Positions 8,683-17,611 of a stretch of 64,000 nucleotides of DNA are shown one piece after another. Below the pieces are notes generated by a model. It had not been told where the DNA came from. It worked only from the letters and a program-made list of their open reading frames with translations, and ran no database searches. Source of the stretch: Bacteroidia bacterium (GTDB lineage Bacteria > Bacteroidota > Bacteroidia > Flavobacteriales > Flavobacteriaceae); NCBI GenBank assembly GCA_030429955.1, contig JAUIGO010000012.1, positions 1-64,000 on the forward strand, in the 5' to 3' direction. The stretch's first letter is position 1, and each line of letters starts with the position of its first letter. The translations under genes were made by a program, and so were the position numbers.

Positions 8683-9609
8683 ATGTATAAAGTTAGTGTT
8701 GTTATAGTTACTTATAACGCTATGCCATGGATACAGGAGTGTCTAAGTAGTCTGTTGCAAAGTACTTTGGAAGTTTCTGTTGTTATTGTGGATAATTTTA
8801 GTGCTGATGCTACGGTTTCTTATATTAAAGAACACTTTAAAGATCAGGTTACGCTTATTGAGCTTAAAACGAATGTGGGCTTTGGCAAAGGCAATAATAT
8901 TGGTATAAAGGAAGCCTTAAAAACTAACGCAGACTACGTTTTTTTGCTTAATCAAGATGCTTTTGTAGAGCCTAGTACGATTGAGTGTCTTGTAGCACTT
9001 GCCAAGGACAACCCAAACTATGGTATTATAAGCCCAATACATACCAATGGCGATGGTACAGCATTGGAACAAAGTTTTCTTTATTATATTACAAATGGGT
9101 TTGGGTCAACGTTTATTTCGGATTTTGTGTTAAACAAATTAAAGCAAGCTATTTATGATGTGCCGATGGTAAATGCTGCAGCATGGTTATTGCCAAGGGC
9201 TACCATAGAGACTATAGGAGGTTTTGATCCTATGTTTTTTTTATACGGCGAAGACGACAATTATTGCCAGCGAGTACTTTATCATCAATTCAAAATAGGG
9301 ATAGCCTCTAAAATTTTTATTAGACATGATAGCCAAAATAATAACAGTAAAGCAGTACTGAAAGGGAGTGAAAAGTATTATACTGTATTTTTAAACCAAA
9401 TAAAAGTTGTTTATGGGAATGTGAACAACGATAAATACAAAGACATTGAAAACCTTGAGTTTTCTTTTTTAAGGAAAGGTTTGAAAAGCTTACTAACGTT
9501 AAATTTTAAAGCGTTTAAAATATATGTGAAGAAGTGGAGGCTATTAAGGCAACTGGATTTAAAGTCTAGTGTTATGTTAAATCGACAAAAAGGGATACAC
9601 TATTTATAA
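8683..9609 (+). CDS. Glycosyltransferase family 2 (rhamnosyltransferase-like)
   Basis: This is the first gene of the polysaccharide locus. It is a GT-A fold enzyme acting at the cytoplasmic membrane face: SVVIVTYNAMPW nucleotide-binding start, VVIVDNFS, NVGFGKGNN, the metal-site region LLNQDAFVEP, and GGFDPMFFLYGEDDNYCQR acceptor/base region. This set is typical of dTDP-rhamnosyl-like GT2 members, but the donor cannot be fixed. ATG 8683 gives the expected start MYKVSVVIVTYN; upstream in-frame codons add a non-homologous leader. The next gene follows after 10 nt. Confidence 0.88.
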   Translation: MYKVSVVIVTYNAMPWIQECLSSLLQSTLEVSVVIVDNFSADATVSYIKEHFKDQVTLIELKTNVGFGKGNNIGIKEALKTNADYVFLLNQDAFVEPSTIECLVALAKDNPNYGIISPIHTNGDGTALEQSFLYYITNGFGSTFISDFVLNKLKQAIYDVPMVNAAAWLLPRATIETIGGFDPMFFLYGEDDNYCQRVLYHQFKIGIASKIFIRHDSQNNNSKAVLKGSEKYYTVFLNQIKVVYGNVNNDKYKDIENLEFSFLRKGLKSLLTLNFKAFKIYVKKWRLLRQLDLKSSVMLNRQKGIHYL

Positions 9610-9619
9610 TAAATATGAC

Positions 9620-10480
9620 ATGATTAAGGATTTGATTTCTATTATAATACCCTGTTACAACGATTCAGATTTTATTGAAAAAGCTGTGCGGTCAGCGCTC
9701 AATCAGACTTATCCCAATATTGAAATTATTGTGGTTGATGATGGTTCTGATGCTAAAACCAAAACTGTGCTTAAAGCCATAGAGCCAAGCATAACCAAGT
9801 TAATTACCCAAGATAATCAAGGGCAGAGTGTTGCCAGAAACAATGCTATAAAGCAAGCAAAAGGTGAATTTATATTAAACTTAGATTCTGATGATTTTTT
9901 TGAACCAACTTTTTGTGAAAAAGCAGTACAAAAGTTTCAGGATGACAGCGCCATTAAAATAGTAACTTGTTTAGCAAATCGGTTTAATACTAAAGGATCT
10001 ATAGATATTGTTACACCACGAGGTGGCGATATACAGAATTTTTTGTTTGCCAATTCAGCTTTGGGCAGTTCCATGTTTAGAAGACATGATTGGGAGGTGG
10101 TAGGTGGTTATGAAGAGCAGTTGCCCATTTTAGGATTTGAAGATTGGGAGTTTTATATACAATTATTGAAACATGGCGGCTATGCTTATGTGCTTAACGA
10201 GTTGCTGTTTCATTACCAAGTTAGGGAAAACTCAACAACGGATAGGATACGTGATTTGAAGTTGGATAAGTTTAAGCATATTATTTTTAAACACAAGGAG
10301 CTATATAAGGACAATTTTGAAGGTTTGGTTGCAAATCTTATTGAGCGTATTAGACAGGAAAGTATTGAAAAGATTAAAAACACTGAACGCTTGGATTTTG
10401 TCATTGGCAACCACGTATTAAAACCTTTGCGATGGATTAAAGCTGTGATTAAAAAAGTGGGCTGTAAATGCATGTTGTAA
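9620..10480 (+). CDS. Glycosyltransferase family 2
   Basis: A 286-residue GT-A enzyme. Motifs in order: ISIIIPCYNDSDFI, IIVVDDGSD, NQGQSVARNNAI, LNLDSDDFFEP (the DxD-type metal site), SSMFRRHDWEVVGGYEE and GFEDWEFYIQL (catalytic-base region). The C-terminal 80 residues are basic (WIKAVIKKVGCKC) and may touch the membrane. The sugar donor and acceptor are unknown. Confidence 0.88.
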   Translation: MIKDLISIIIPCYNDSDFIEKAVRSALNQTYPNIEIIVVDDGSDAKTKTVLKAIEPSITKLITQDNQGQSVARNNAIKQAKGEFILNLDSDDFFEPTFCEKAVQKFQDDSAIKIVTCLANRFNTKGSIDIVTPRGGDIQNFLFANSALGSSMFRRHDWEVVGGYEEQLPILGFEDWEFYIQLLKHGGYAYVLNELLFHYQVRENSTTDRIRDLKLDKFKHIIFKHKELYKDNFEGLVANLIERIRQESIEKIKNTERLDFVIGNHVLKPLRWIKAVIKKVGCKCML

Positions 10481-10529
10481 CAATTAAAAACTAACTTATT
10501 GTTGAAGTAAAATCATTAAAAAACAACTG

Positions 10530-11276
10530 ATGAATGAAAACCTATTGAAAGGTTCTGATAAGCAATTTTGGCATAGATATATACCATTATATGAAGAAGA
10601 ACTAGGCAAATTGGTACGTTGTAATAACGTACTTGAATTTGGTGTTTTTAAAGGCGAATCTATTAGGTGGCTAAACAATAAGTTTCCTCATGCTGAAATT
10701 TTTGCGGCAGATATTCTGCCAATTCAACCAGAATGGCCAGTTGCTTCAAATATAAAATATTATTATGTAGATCAAGGCTCTCTAGAAACTATTGAAACAT
10801 TATTTAACACTATTGATAAAGAGCTTGACTTAGTTATTGAAGATGGAAGCCATCTTCCTGATCATCAGAGAAATTGTTTGATGGAAAGTGTAAAACATAT
10901 AACCTCAGGAGGTGTTTATATTTTAGAAGATTTACATACCTCACATCCTGAGCATCAATTCTATAAAAAAAACGGTTCAAATTATATTGGATCATTTCAT
11001 TTATTGTTATGCTTTGAGCATTTAATTTCTACAGGAAAGAATTTAGACAGTAGCACCTTGAAAGACATATCTAAAAAATCATTGTTTACCGCGAATGAAA
11101 TAGAATATCTTTTCCGAAAAATTTCAAACATTAAAATTTATAAGCGTGCGACTTTACCCCATAGATGTTATAGATGTGGTTCAACCGATTTTAATTATCA
11201 TGAAATAAAATGCAAATGTGGAATTGGTATTTATTCACCTTCGGATTCTATAACTGCAGTCATTACAATAAGATAG
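10530..11276 (+). CDS. TylF-like SAM methyltransferase with C-terminal Cys-rich ribbon
   Basis: The core is a class I methyltransferase: LEFGVFKGESIRW is motif I in the form used by macrocin O-methyltransferase (TylF-like) and cephalosporin-hydroxylase-like proteins; LVIEDGSHLPDHQRN and GGVYILEDLHTSHPE follow. It probably methylates a sugar hydroxyl in the polysaccharide or its precursor. The last 40 residues add CYRCG ... CKCG, a pattern that could hold one zinc ion and is not part of the usual family. The same EFGxFKGxSxRW signature occurs in the gene at 20588. This gene begins a run that looks more A-rich than its neighbours. Confidence 0.75.
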   Translation: MNENLLKGSDKQFWHRYIPLYEEELGKLVRCNNVLEFGVFKGESIRWLNNKFPHAEIFAADILPIQPEWPVASNIKYYYVDQGSLETIETLFNTIDKELDLVIEDGSHLPDHQRNCLMESVKHITSGGVYILEDLHTSHPEHQFYKKNGSNYIGSFHLLLCFEHLISTGKNLDSSTLKDISKKSLFTANEIEYLFRKISNIKIYKRATLPHRCYRCGSTDFNYHEIKCKCGIGIYSPSDSITAVITIR

Positions 11277-11288
11277 AAATCAATAAAA

Positions 11289-12128
11289 ATGCCAATACAA
11301 CAAGATAAAATTTCATTTTTAACAACAGTTTCTAATTTTAAGCTGTACAAAAAAACGTCTATATTTTACCCACAAAATGCAGATAGATATGTTATAGACG
11401 GAAGGGAAGGTAAGTATGGTATTCAGAGCATCATATATATGATGGATGTATTAAAAGACAAAGATATAGATTGGCTTATAATGATTGATGAAGATGGTAT
11501 TTTAATAGATTATAAGAATATATTGGATTTAATAGAATACATGGACGAACATGAGTATATGGTTTGTGGTATGCAAGATGGAGGTGTAAACCCAATTAGA
11601 CACCATAGTCCAATAGCAATAAACACTTATTTTTCGATACTAAATTTTAAAAAACTAAAGGAGATTTGGAATGGAGAGGATGTTTTGAAAAACCAATATG
11701 TTAATAAAGATGAGTTTAAAATTAATAATACTTTTATAAAATATAAATATGATCTTGAAAGTACTTTTGAGGGTTATTATTGTTTCTATTTTTGGCTATT
11801 GCGAAATGGCCATAGAATATTGTATTTGAACGCTGAAAATTCTATTGAAGGCGATATATACTCGAACGTATTATTTAATCATTTAGACAAGCCCATTTTA
11901 TATCACACGTGGTATGCAAGAGTTTACGGAAAGTCTAAAATGCATACCAAAAGAATTAATAATGTGTTAGCAATAAGAAAAAGAATTAATAATGATAAAG
12001 GTAAATACAAAGCGCCAATAATTTACAAAGACACCTCTATAAAACGCATTCAGGACAAAGAACATAGCATCAAAACGATTAAGAAAAAGATTAAAAAAGT
12101 ATTAAAAACAGTCTTTTTTAATGAGTAA
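11289..12128 (+). CDS. Uncharacterised protein, possible GT-A-like glycosyltransferase
   Basis: A 279-residue protein I cannot assign. Points in favour of a glycosyltransferase are its place between glycosyltransferases, the acidic motif IDWLIMIDEDGILID near residue 66 that resembles a GT-A DxD metal site at the end of a strand, and a basic C-terminus (IKTIKKKIKKVLK) like those of membrane-associated GTs. The classical GT2 N-terminal motif is missing (FLTTVSNFKLYKKTS instead). CGMQDGGVNPIRHH is distinctive. It overlaps the next gene by 8 nt, so the two are translationally linked. Codons are unusually A-rich. Confidence 0.6.
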   Translation: MPIQQDKISFLTTVSNFKLYKKTSIFYPQNADRYVIDGREGKYGIQSIIYMMDVLKDKDIDWLIMIDEDGILIDYKNILDLIEYMDEHEYMVCGMQDGGVNPIRHHSPIAINTYFSILNFKKLKEIWNGEDVLKNQYVNKDEFKINNTFIKYKYDLESTFEGYYCFYFWLLRNGHRILYLNAENSIEGDIYSNVLFNHLDKPILYHTWYARVYGKSKMHTKRINNVLAIRKRINNDKGKYKAPIIYKDTSIKRIQDKEHSIKTIKKKIKKVLKTVFFNE

Positions 12129-13062
12129 AGATAAACCAAAAGTCAGTATTATTATGGCAACCTACAATAGGGCAGATCTTATTGTGGAGGCTTTGCAGTC
12201 TGTTAAAAATCAAACACATAAAGATTGGGAATGCCTTGTTATTGATGATGGCGGTATAGATGAAACGGAATCCATTATTGCACCTATTTTAGAAAATGAC
12301 AAAAGATTTCAATTTTTAAAACGACCGGAGAGCTATCATAAAGGATTGCCTGGTTGCCGCAATTATGGACTGGATATAGCAACGGGAGCTTATGTTATTT
12401 TTTTTGATGATGATGATATTGTACACCCTCAGAATTTAGAATTGTGTTTAATGGCTTTTGAGAATAAGCCGATTGATTTTTGTGTTTATAAAAAAAAAGC
12501 ATTTTCTAACATTACAAATTCAATTGTATTTCAAAAAGAAACCTTACATATAGATTACCCTATTACTAAAAATGATATAGGCGAAATAATTAACAATACA
12601 ATTCCGATAGCCTCTTGTACAGTTATGTGGAAAAAGGACTGTTTTATAAATGAAAAATTTAACGAAAATTTGATGTATGCTGAAGAATGGGAATGTTATC
12701 CAAGGCTTATAAGTAATGATAAAATTGGGTTATACATAAAAAACACGCTGTATTTTAACCGAAAGCATCCCGTTTCAAATACAGGCGAGTATTATACAAA
12801 AAGCCCGACCCGAGTCCATTCAAAAAAACAAGCTATTAAATTGTTAGTGACTAATTTATTCAATAAAGATCTTTTGACTCCAATGTTACTTAAGTATTTT
12901 GCCGGATTAGCAATTGCTTTTAGAGATAAGACCTTATTAGATAGTATTCTGACTATTTCAGAAACATCAACAAAAAACAAGCTATATTTAACGTTTAAGT
13001 TTTATATGTTTCCTTTATGGAAAACTTACAAAAGCCTTTTAAAAACTGCTAATTTGCTATGA
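12121..13062 (+). CDS. Glycosyltransferase family 2
   Basis: A 313-residue GT-A enzyme. Motifs: VSIIMATYNRADLI, CLVIDDGGIDET, GLPGCRNYGLDIA, VIFFDDDDIVHPQ (metal site) and MYAEEWECYPRLI. The ending FPLWKTYKSLLK is basic. It overlaps both neighbours (8 nt upstream, 4 nt downstream), so it belongs to a tight operon. The donor sugar is unknown. Confidence 0.87.
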   Translation: MSKDKPKVSIIMATYNRADLIVEALQSVKNQTHKDWECLVIDDGGIDETESIIAPILENDKRFQFLKRPESYHKGLPGCRNYGLDIATGAYVIFFDDDDIVHPQNLELCLMAFENKPIDFCVYKKKAFSNITNSIVFQKETLHIDYPITKNDIGEIINNTIPIASCTVMWKKDCFINEKFNENLMYAEEWECYPRLISNDKIGLYIKNTLYFNRKHPVSNTGEYYTKSPTRVHSKKQAIKLLVTNLFNKDLLTPMLLKYFAGLAIAFRDKTLLDSILTISETSTKNKLYLTFKFYMFPLWKTYKSLLKTANLL

Positions 13063-14318
13063 GTACTGATAGTATTAAAATACTAATTGTAATTGAATCT
13101 ATCAATGTTGATGACAGTAGTGGTACTAAAGGGCGTGTGGCTTTAATACAAAGCTTAGCCAAAGCAGGTTATGCAGTAACAGTATTGCACTTTACACAAA
13201 AAAATATACAACTTGAAGGTATAACTTGTGTTCCCATAAAAGAACGAAAAAACAATATGATTTATCTATTAAGTAGGCTTCATAGAATATTGATACGCTG
13301 GTTTAAAGCTGATATTACTAATATGGTCGATAAGCTTTTTGGATTTTCCTTTGGTTTTTTTAACGATGCCAAAAGCTTACAAAGAGCAGTAAAAAAATAC
13401 AATCCTGAAGCTTATGATATGGTTTGGACCTTGAGTAAAGGAAACAGCTATAGGTCTCATAAAGCCGTACTTGGCCTCCCTGAGTGGCATGATAAATGGT
13501 ATGCTTATGTGCATGATCCGTTTCCGCAACAATTGTATCCAAGGCCTTATAATTATGTTCCACATGGTTATAGACAGCAACGTCTTTTTTTTAGGGACAT
13601 TACTTTAAATGCAAAACGGATGGTGTTTCCTAGTTTGTTTTTAAAAGAATGGATGGAGAGTTATTATAGTGCTATTGAAGGTAAAAGCTTGATTATACCA
13701 CATCAACTAAGTAGTATTCCGGTTGCTAAGATGCCATTACCAGATTATTTTAATCCTGATAAATTTAATATCCTTCATGCTGGTAACTTATTAGATTTAA
13801 GAGATCCGAAACTCATTGTTGAAGCCTATGCATTATTTTTAGAGCAATGTCCAGAAGCTAAGGACACATCATCACTTATTTTTTTAGGAAAGCCATCAAT
13901 GTATGACGCTTATTTTTCAGAACAAAAAAGTGATATGCCGTCTCTATATACCAGTGAAGATTATGTGCCTTTTAATGACGTCTATACCATGCAGCAAAAG
14001 ACTTGCATTAATGTTATATTAGAAGCTAAGTCCGAAATCAGTCCTTTTTTACCAGGTAAGTTTGCCCATTGTGTGTCCGCTAATAAACCTATAGTTGTTA
14101 TTGGGCCTCATTATAGTGAATGTAAACGATTGCTTGGTAAAGAATATCTTTATTGTTTTGAGTTTAATGCGATAGAACGTTTGGCTAAGGCTTTTGGTTT
14201 TTTGTACAAGACTTGGCAAAAAGACCCAAAACAGTTAGTATTGGACAGACCAGATTTAAAAATGTATCTTTCGGTTGATTATTTGAAAAAAACTATAGAA
14301 CAGGATGCCATAATTTAA
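13059..14318 (+). CDS. Glycosyltransferase, GT-B fold (GT4-like)
   Basis: A 419-residue protein with two Rossmann-like halves. The N-terminal half begins IKILIVIESINVDDSSGTKGRVALIQSLAKAG, a loop typical of GT4 enzymes, and contains AYVHDPFPQQLYP. The C-terminal half has FNILHAGNLLDLRDP, LIFLGKP and FLPGKFAHCVSANKPIVV in place of the usual EGFGxxxLE motif. The divergent C-half means that the family is likely but the sugar is unknown. It overlaps the preceding gene by 4 nt. Confidence 0.78.
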   Translation: MSTDSIKILIVIESINVDDSSGTKGRVALIQSLAKAGYAVTVLHFTQKNIQLEGITCVPIKERKNNMIYLLSRLHRILIRWFKADITNMVDKLFGFSFGFFNDAKSLQRAVKKYNPEAYDMVWTLSKGNSYRSHKAVLGLPEWHDKWYAYVHDPFPQQLYPRPYNYVPHGYRQQRLFFRDITLNAKRMVFPSLFLKEWMESYYSAIEGKSLIIPHQLSSIPVAKMPLPDYFNPDKFNILHAGNLLDLRDPKLIVEAYALFLEQCPEAKDTSSLIFLGKPSMYDAYFSEQKSDMPSLYTSEDYVPFNDVYTMQQKTCINVILEAKSEISPFLPGKFAHCVSANKPIVVIGPHYSECKRLLGKEYLYCFEFNAIERLAKAFGFLYKTWQKDPKQLVLDRPDLKMYLSVDYLKKTIEQDAII

Positions 14319-14361
14319 AAATGGTTTATAACCTTTGTATAAAACAAATGAACATATAGAC

Positions 14362-15027
14362 ATGCTAAAATACGAACTCTATAAACGCAAACAGCAGTTA
14401 AAAAGATTCATTAAAAAGAGCCTAAGCTTTAAGCCTCACTACGAAACCGTAAGGCAATATTGGGTTCAAAAATTGAATTATAAAAAGATTGATAATAGAC
14501 TAAATTTTTTTATTGAACGATGTGAAAACAAGAACATTATCCACTTTGGATGTACCGATTGGCCTATTTTTAATCCTAAAAATAATCTCCATATTCAATT
14601 GTCTGAATATACCAAAACCATTGATGGATTTGATATTGATGTGGAAGGGATAGAGAACTTAAGGCAGTATGTAGATCAAGATTATTATTCAGAATACAGT
14701 AAGATTCCAAAGAAAGCATACGATGTGTGTTTGGTTCCTGAAACTATAGAGCATGTTGATAATGTAAGGGAATTTTTGGAACATGTATCGCGTATTGACG
14801 CAACAACATTTTTAATAACAGCTCCTAATTGTTTTTCCAGAAAGCGAAGCAAGAATTTTTTTATGAAGAAAGACCAATTTATAGAGCTTGTGCATCCCGA
14901 TCATAATTATTGGTTTAGTCCTTATACTTTAAAGAATACCATTGAAAAATACACACCATTGAAAGTGAGTATGATATATTTATTAGAAAATAATAGTATG
15001 GTTTGCTGTGAAGCAGTAAAGGCTTAA
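14362..15027 (+). CDS. SAM-dependent methyltransferase
   Basis: A class I methyltransferase-like protein: IIHFGCTDWP replaces the usual glycine-rich motif I, IDGFDIDVEGI is the motif II acid, and YDVCLVPETIEHVDN is the post-I/motif IV region. The glycine-poor motif I makes SAM binding less sure. It begins with a basic helix (YKRKQQLKRFIKKS). ATG 14362 is preferred; an upstream TTG at 14335 would add nine residues. Its likely substrate is a sugar of the surface polysaccharide, inferred only from position. Confidence 0.7.
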   Translation: MLKYELYKRKQQLKRFIKKSLSFKPHYETVRQYWVQKLNYKKIDNRLNFFIERCENKNIIHFGCTDWPIFNPKNNLHIQLSEYTKTIDGFDIDVEGIENLRQYVDQDYYSEYSKIPKKAYDVCLVPETIEHVDNVREFLEHVSRIDATTFLITAPNCFSRKRSKNFFMKKDQFIELVHPDHNYWFSPYTLKNTIEKYTPLKVSMIYLLENNSMVCCEAVKA

Positions 15028-15040
15028 TACAATACTGTAT

Positions 15041-16150
15041 ATGCAAGTTGAATTTACAATAATCTACGCCTTTAGAAACCGTGAAGCCGATCGTGTGCAA
15101 CTATCGTTAATGTCTTTGGAGCAACAACAACTTCAAAATTTTAAAGTATTGTTTATAGATTATGGCAGCGAGCCAACATATTCTGAAGCTGTAAAAGATA
15201 TTGTGGAACAGTTTTCATTTGCAACTTATCATTATGTTGCCCATGAAGGGTTGTTATGGAACAAAAGCAAGGCAATAAATTATGGTATTAAATTAACCAA
15301 AACGCCATACATTATTACTGCTGATGTTGATGTACTATTTGTGCCGCATTTTGCAGAAACTGTTGTAAAACATATAGAGCCTCATGGTTTTTTATTGTTT
15401 AAAATAGGTTATTTGTCTAAATTGGAAACCAAGCGACAGTTAAGTGCCTTAAATTTTACATCAATAACCACCACACATGTTGGTGACACTTTTGGTATTG
15501 GTTTGTTTTCAAAACTGGCTTTGGAAACAGTTGGAGGTCTAGATGAATTTTTTCATTTTTACGGTTCAGAAGATGAAGATCTTAATGTAAGGTTGCAAGC
15601 GGCAGGTTTTAAACTTAACCGCTGTCATGAGGTTATGCTATACCACCAATGGCACAGGCGTTATCCTCAAAAAAAAGAGGTATTGTTACAGGTACAACCA
15701 CGATTAACCAATGTGTTGCGCATAAACCAACGTCAGTTTTTATGGCATACATACCATAAGATTACGCATCCTAATCCGAAATCTTGGGGACATTGTTATG
15801 ACAAGGTCGATATAAAAACCTTAGAACGACCAGAAGTTGTCATTCAGTTAGATAATATTATGGCTCATGTAGACCATTGTTTTGGCGAAGTGCTAAAACG
15901 GTATTCAAAAACCATTGTACAGGTCATTGTTAATGAAGCACCTTATTTTAAATCTTTAAAATATAGAATTAAAAAATTCTTAGGCAAAGAGACACAGCCT
16001 TATATGACTATGAAAGCGGTTAATGATTTAATTTTAAAAGCCATTGTATTTCATTATCGTGATATGAATTATAGTTACACTATTTCAACCGATTTAAAGC
16101 AGATTTGCTTTACCATCGATTTTAATACAGATACTTATGAAAAGTCATAA
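15041..16150 (+). CDS. Glycosyltransferase family 2 with galactosyltransferase-like C-lobe
   Basis: A 369-residue protein. The N-terminal half is GT2-like (FTIIYAFRNREADR, VLFIDYGSEPTY, NKSKAINYGIKL, IITADVDVLFVP with the DxD). The following GGLDEFFHFYGSEDEDLNVRL matches the Glyco_transf_7C type acceptor region. A further 130 residues (about 240-369) have no match I recognise. It overlaps the pyruvyl-transferase-like gene by 14 nt, which suggests coupled translation. Confidence 0.82.
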   Translation: MQVEFTIIYAFRNREADRVQLSLMSLEQQQLQNFKVLFIDYGSEPTYSEAVKDIVEQFSFATYHYVAHEGLLWNKSKAINYGIKLTKTPYIITADVDVLFVPHFAETVVKHIEPHGFLLFKIGYLSKLETKRQLSALNFTSITTTHVGDTFGIGLFSKLALETVGGLDEFFHFYGSEDEDLNVRLQAAGFKLNRCHEVMLYHQWHRRYPQKKEVLLQVQPRLTNVLRINQRQFLWHTYHKITHPNPKSWGHCYDKVDIKTLERPEVVIQLDNIMAHVDHCFGEVLKRYSKTIVQVIVNEAPYFKSLKYRIKKFLGKETQPYMTMKAVNDLILKAIVFHYRDMNYSYTISTDLKQICFTIDFNTDTYEKS

Positions 16151-16970
16151 AACTATTCGTCTGTTTTGGTGGAGCGAACCCTATTTGATGGGAAAAACCA
16201 AAGAAAATTATGGTGATTTAATCGGAGCTTATTTGGTGAAAAAAATATCAAATAGAAAGGTGGTTTGGTCGCATCCTAATAGATGGTCTTTTAAGGATTA
16301 TTTCCAACCTATTTATGTTGCTGCTGGTAGTATTTTAACACATGTAAATAGGAAATGCATTGTTTGGGGCAGTGGTGTTATTCAGCAAAATCAGGTTGTA
16401 AAATCGGCTATTTTTTTAGCGGTAAGAGGGCCACAAACCAGAAAAAATTTATTAGCACAAGGTTATGAAGTTCCTGAGATTTATGGAGATCCAGCTTTAT
16501 TATTGCCATTGTATTATAAGCCACAAATTGAAAAAAAATATCGTCTAGGAATTGTGCCACATTATACAGATTTTGATGTGGCACACACAATGTATAGAGA
16601 TGATGATACAATTTTAGTTATAGATTTAATGACCACTACTATAGAAACCACCACCAATTTGTTTTTACAGTGTGAGCGCATCATATCGTCTTCATTGCAT
16701 GGTTTAATTGTTTCCCATGCCTACCAAATCCCTGCAATTTGGGTTGAGTTTTCAGATAAGTTGTTTGGTGATGGGATAAAATTTCAAGATTATTTTGAAT
16801 CGGTTGCTATTACAACCTATAAACCCATCTACATAGAGAGCGCCATGCCATTGGACATGTTGTTGTTGCTTTTTGATGCGACAGCTAGTTTACCAGAAGC
16901 TTCAAAAATTGAAAAACTACAACAGGATTTAATGCGAGTTTGCCCATTTAAAAGCGAAAGTAATGTTTAA
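16137..16970 (+). CDS. Polysaccharide pyruvyl transferase family protein
   Basis: Members of this family add pyruvate ketals from phosphoenolpyruvate to sugars, giving a negative charge. The 277 residues show the family pattern: NYGDLIGAYLVKKIS near the N-terminus, CIVWGSGVIQQ, FLAVRGPQTRKNLLAQG, VPEIYGDPALLLP, and the C-terminal SSLHGLIVSHAYQIPAIWVE. Some family members are glycosyltransferase-like with no pyruvyl activity, so the reaction is inferred. It is followed by a methyltransferase gene. Confidence 0.85.
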   Translation: MKSHKTIRLFWWSEPYLMGKTKENYGDLIGAYLVKKISNRKVVWSHPNRWSFKDYFQPIYVAAGSILTHVNRKCIVWGSGVIQQNQVVKSAIFLAVRGPQTRKNLLAQGYEVPEIYGDPALLLPLYYKPQIEKKYRLGIVPHYTDFDVAHTMYRDDDTILVIDLMTTTIETTTNLFLQCERIISSSLHGLIVSHAYQIPAIWVEFSDKLFGDGIKFQDYFESVAITTYKPIYIESAMPLDMLLLLFDATASLPEASKIEKLQQDLMRVCPFKSESNV

Positions 16971-16981
16971 ATTTGTTTACA

Positions 16982-17602
16982 ATGAAACAAGTGATACATA
17001 GATTAAAGAAACTTTTAAGACTAGACAAACAATCAAGACTTACTAAACAGCGCGAACTAAAAACCAAAGCGTTAATAAAGGAAAAGCGAAGTGATTTTGA
17101 TAGGTGGAAAAGCGATGCGGAATTATTGCCTAATTGGAACGAACGAACGGCCATATTGGCGTCCTATATTCAACCTGATGCCCATATTATTGAGTTTGGC
17201 GCAGGCGCTATGTATATGAAAACTCTTTTAAGACATGTAAAATCTTACACACCTTCAGATATTGTAAAAAGGGATGAAACCACCATTATATGTGACTTAA
17301 ACAAACCCATAAATTTTGATTTAACGGTATATGACGTGGCTGTTTTTAGCGGTGTGTTAGAGTATGTTTATGATATAGATACTGTTGTGAAAACCATGAG
17401 CAAAGCCAACATACAACAACTTATTTTGTCCTATTGTTGTTCTGATATTGTTACATTAACACGTACTAAAAATGGATGGCTAAGTGATTATACTAGACCT
17501 GAACTTGAAGCTATTTTTTTATCAAATGGATATGACATTGCAGATTATAGAGAATGGCATAAGCAATCGATATTTAATTTAATTAAACGTGTTGATTCCT
17601 AA
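16982..17602 (+). CDS. SAM-dependent methyltransferase
   Basis: A class I methyltransferase of about 206 residues. HIIEFGAGAMYMKTLL is a good motif I, TTIICDLNKPI the motif II region, and YDVAVFSGVLEYVYDI motif IV. The N-terminal 45 residues are very basic (HRLKKLLRLDKQSRLTKQ) and may associate with membrane or nucleotide-linked sugar. ATG 16982 is preferred over the TTG three codons earlier. The substrate is unknown. Confidence 0.78.
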   Translation: MKQVIHRLKKLLRLDKQSRLTKQRELKTKALIKEKRSDFDRWKSDAELLPNWNERTAILASYIQPDAHIIEFGAGAMYMKTLLRHVKSYTPSDIVKRDETTIICDLNKPINFDLTVYDVAVFSGVLEYVYDIDTVVKTMSKANIQQLILSYCCSDIVTLTRTKNGWLSDYTRPELEAIFLSNGYDIADYREWHKQSIFNLIKRVDS

Positions 17603-17611
17603 AAACACTAC

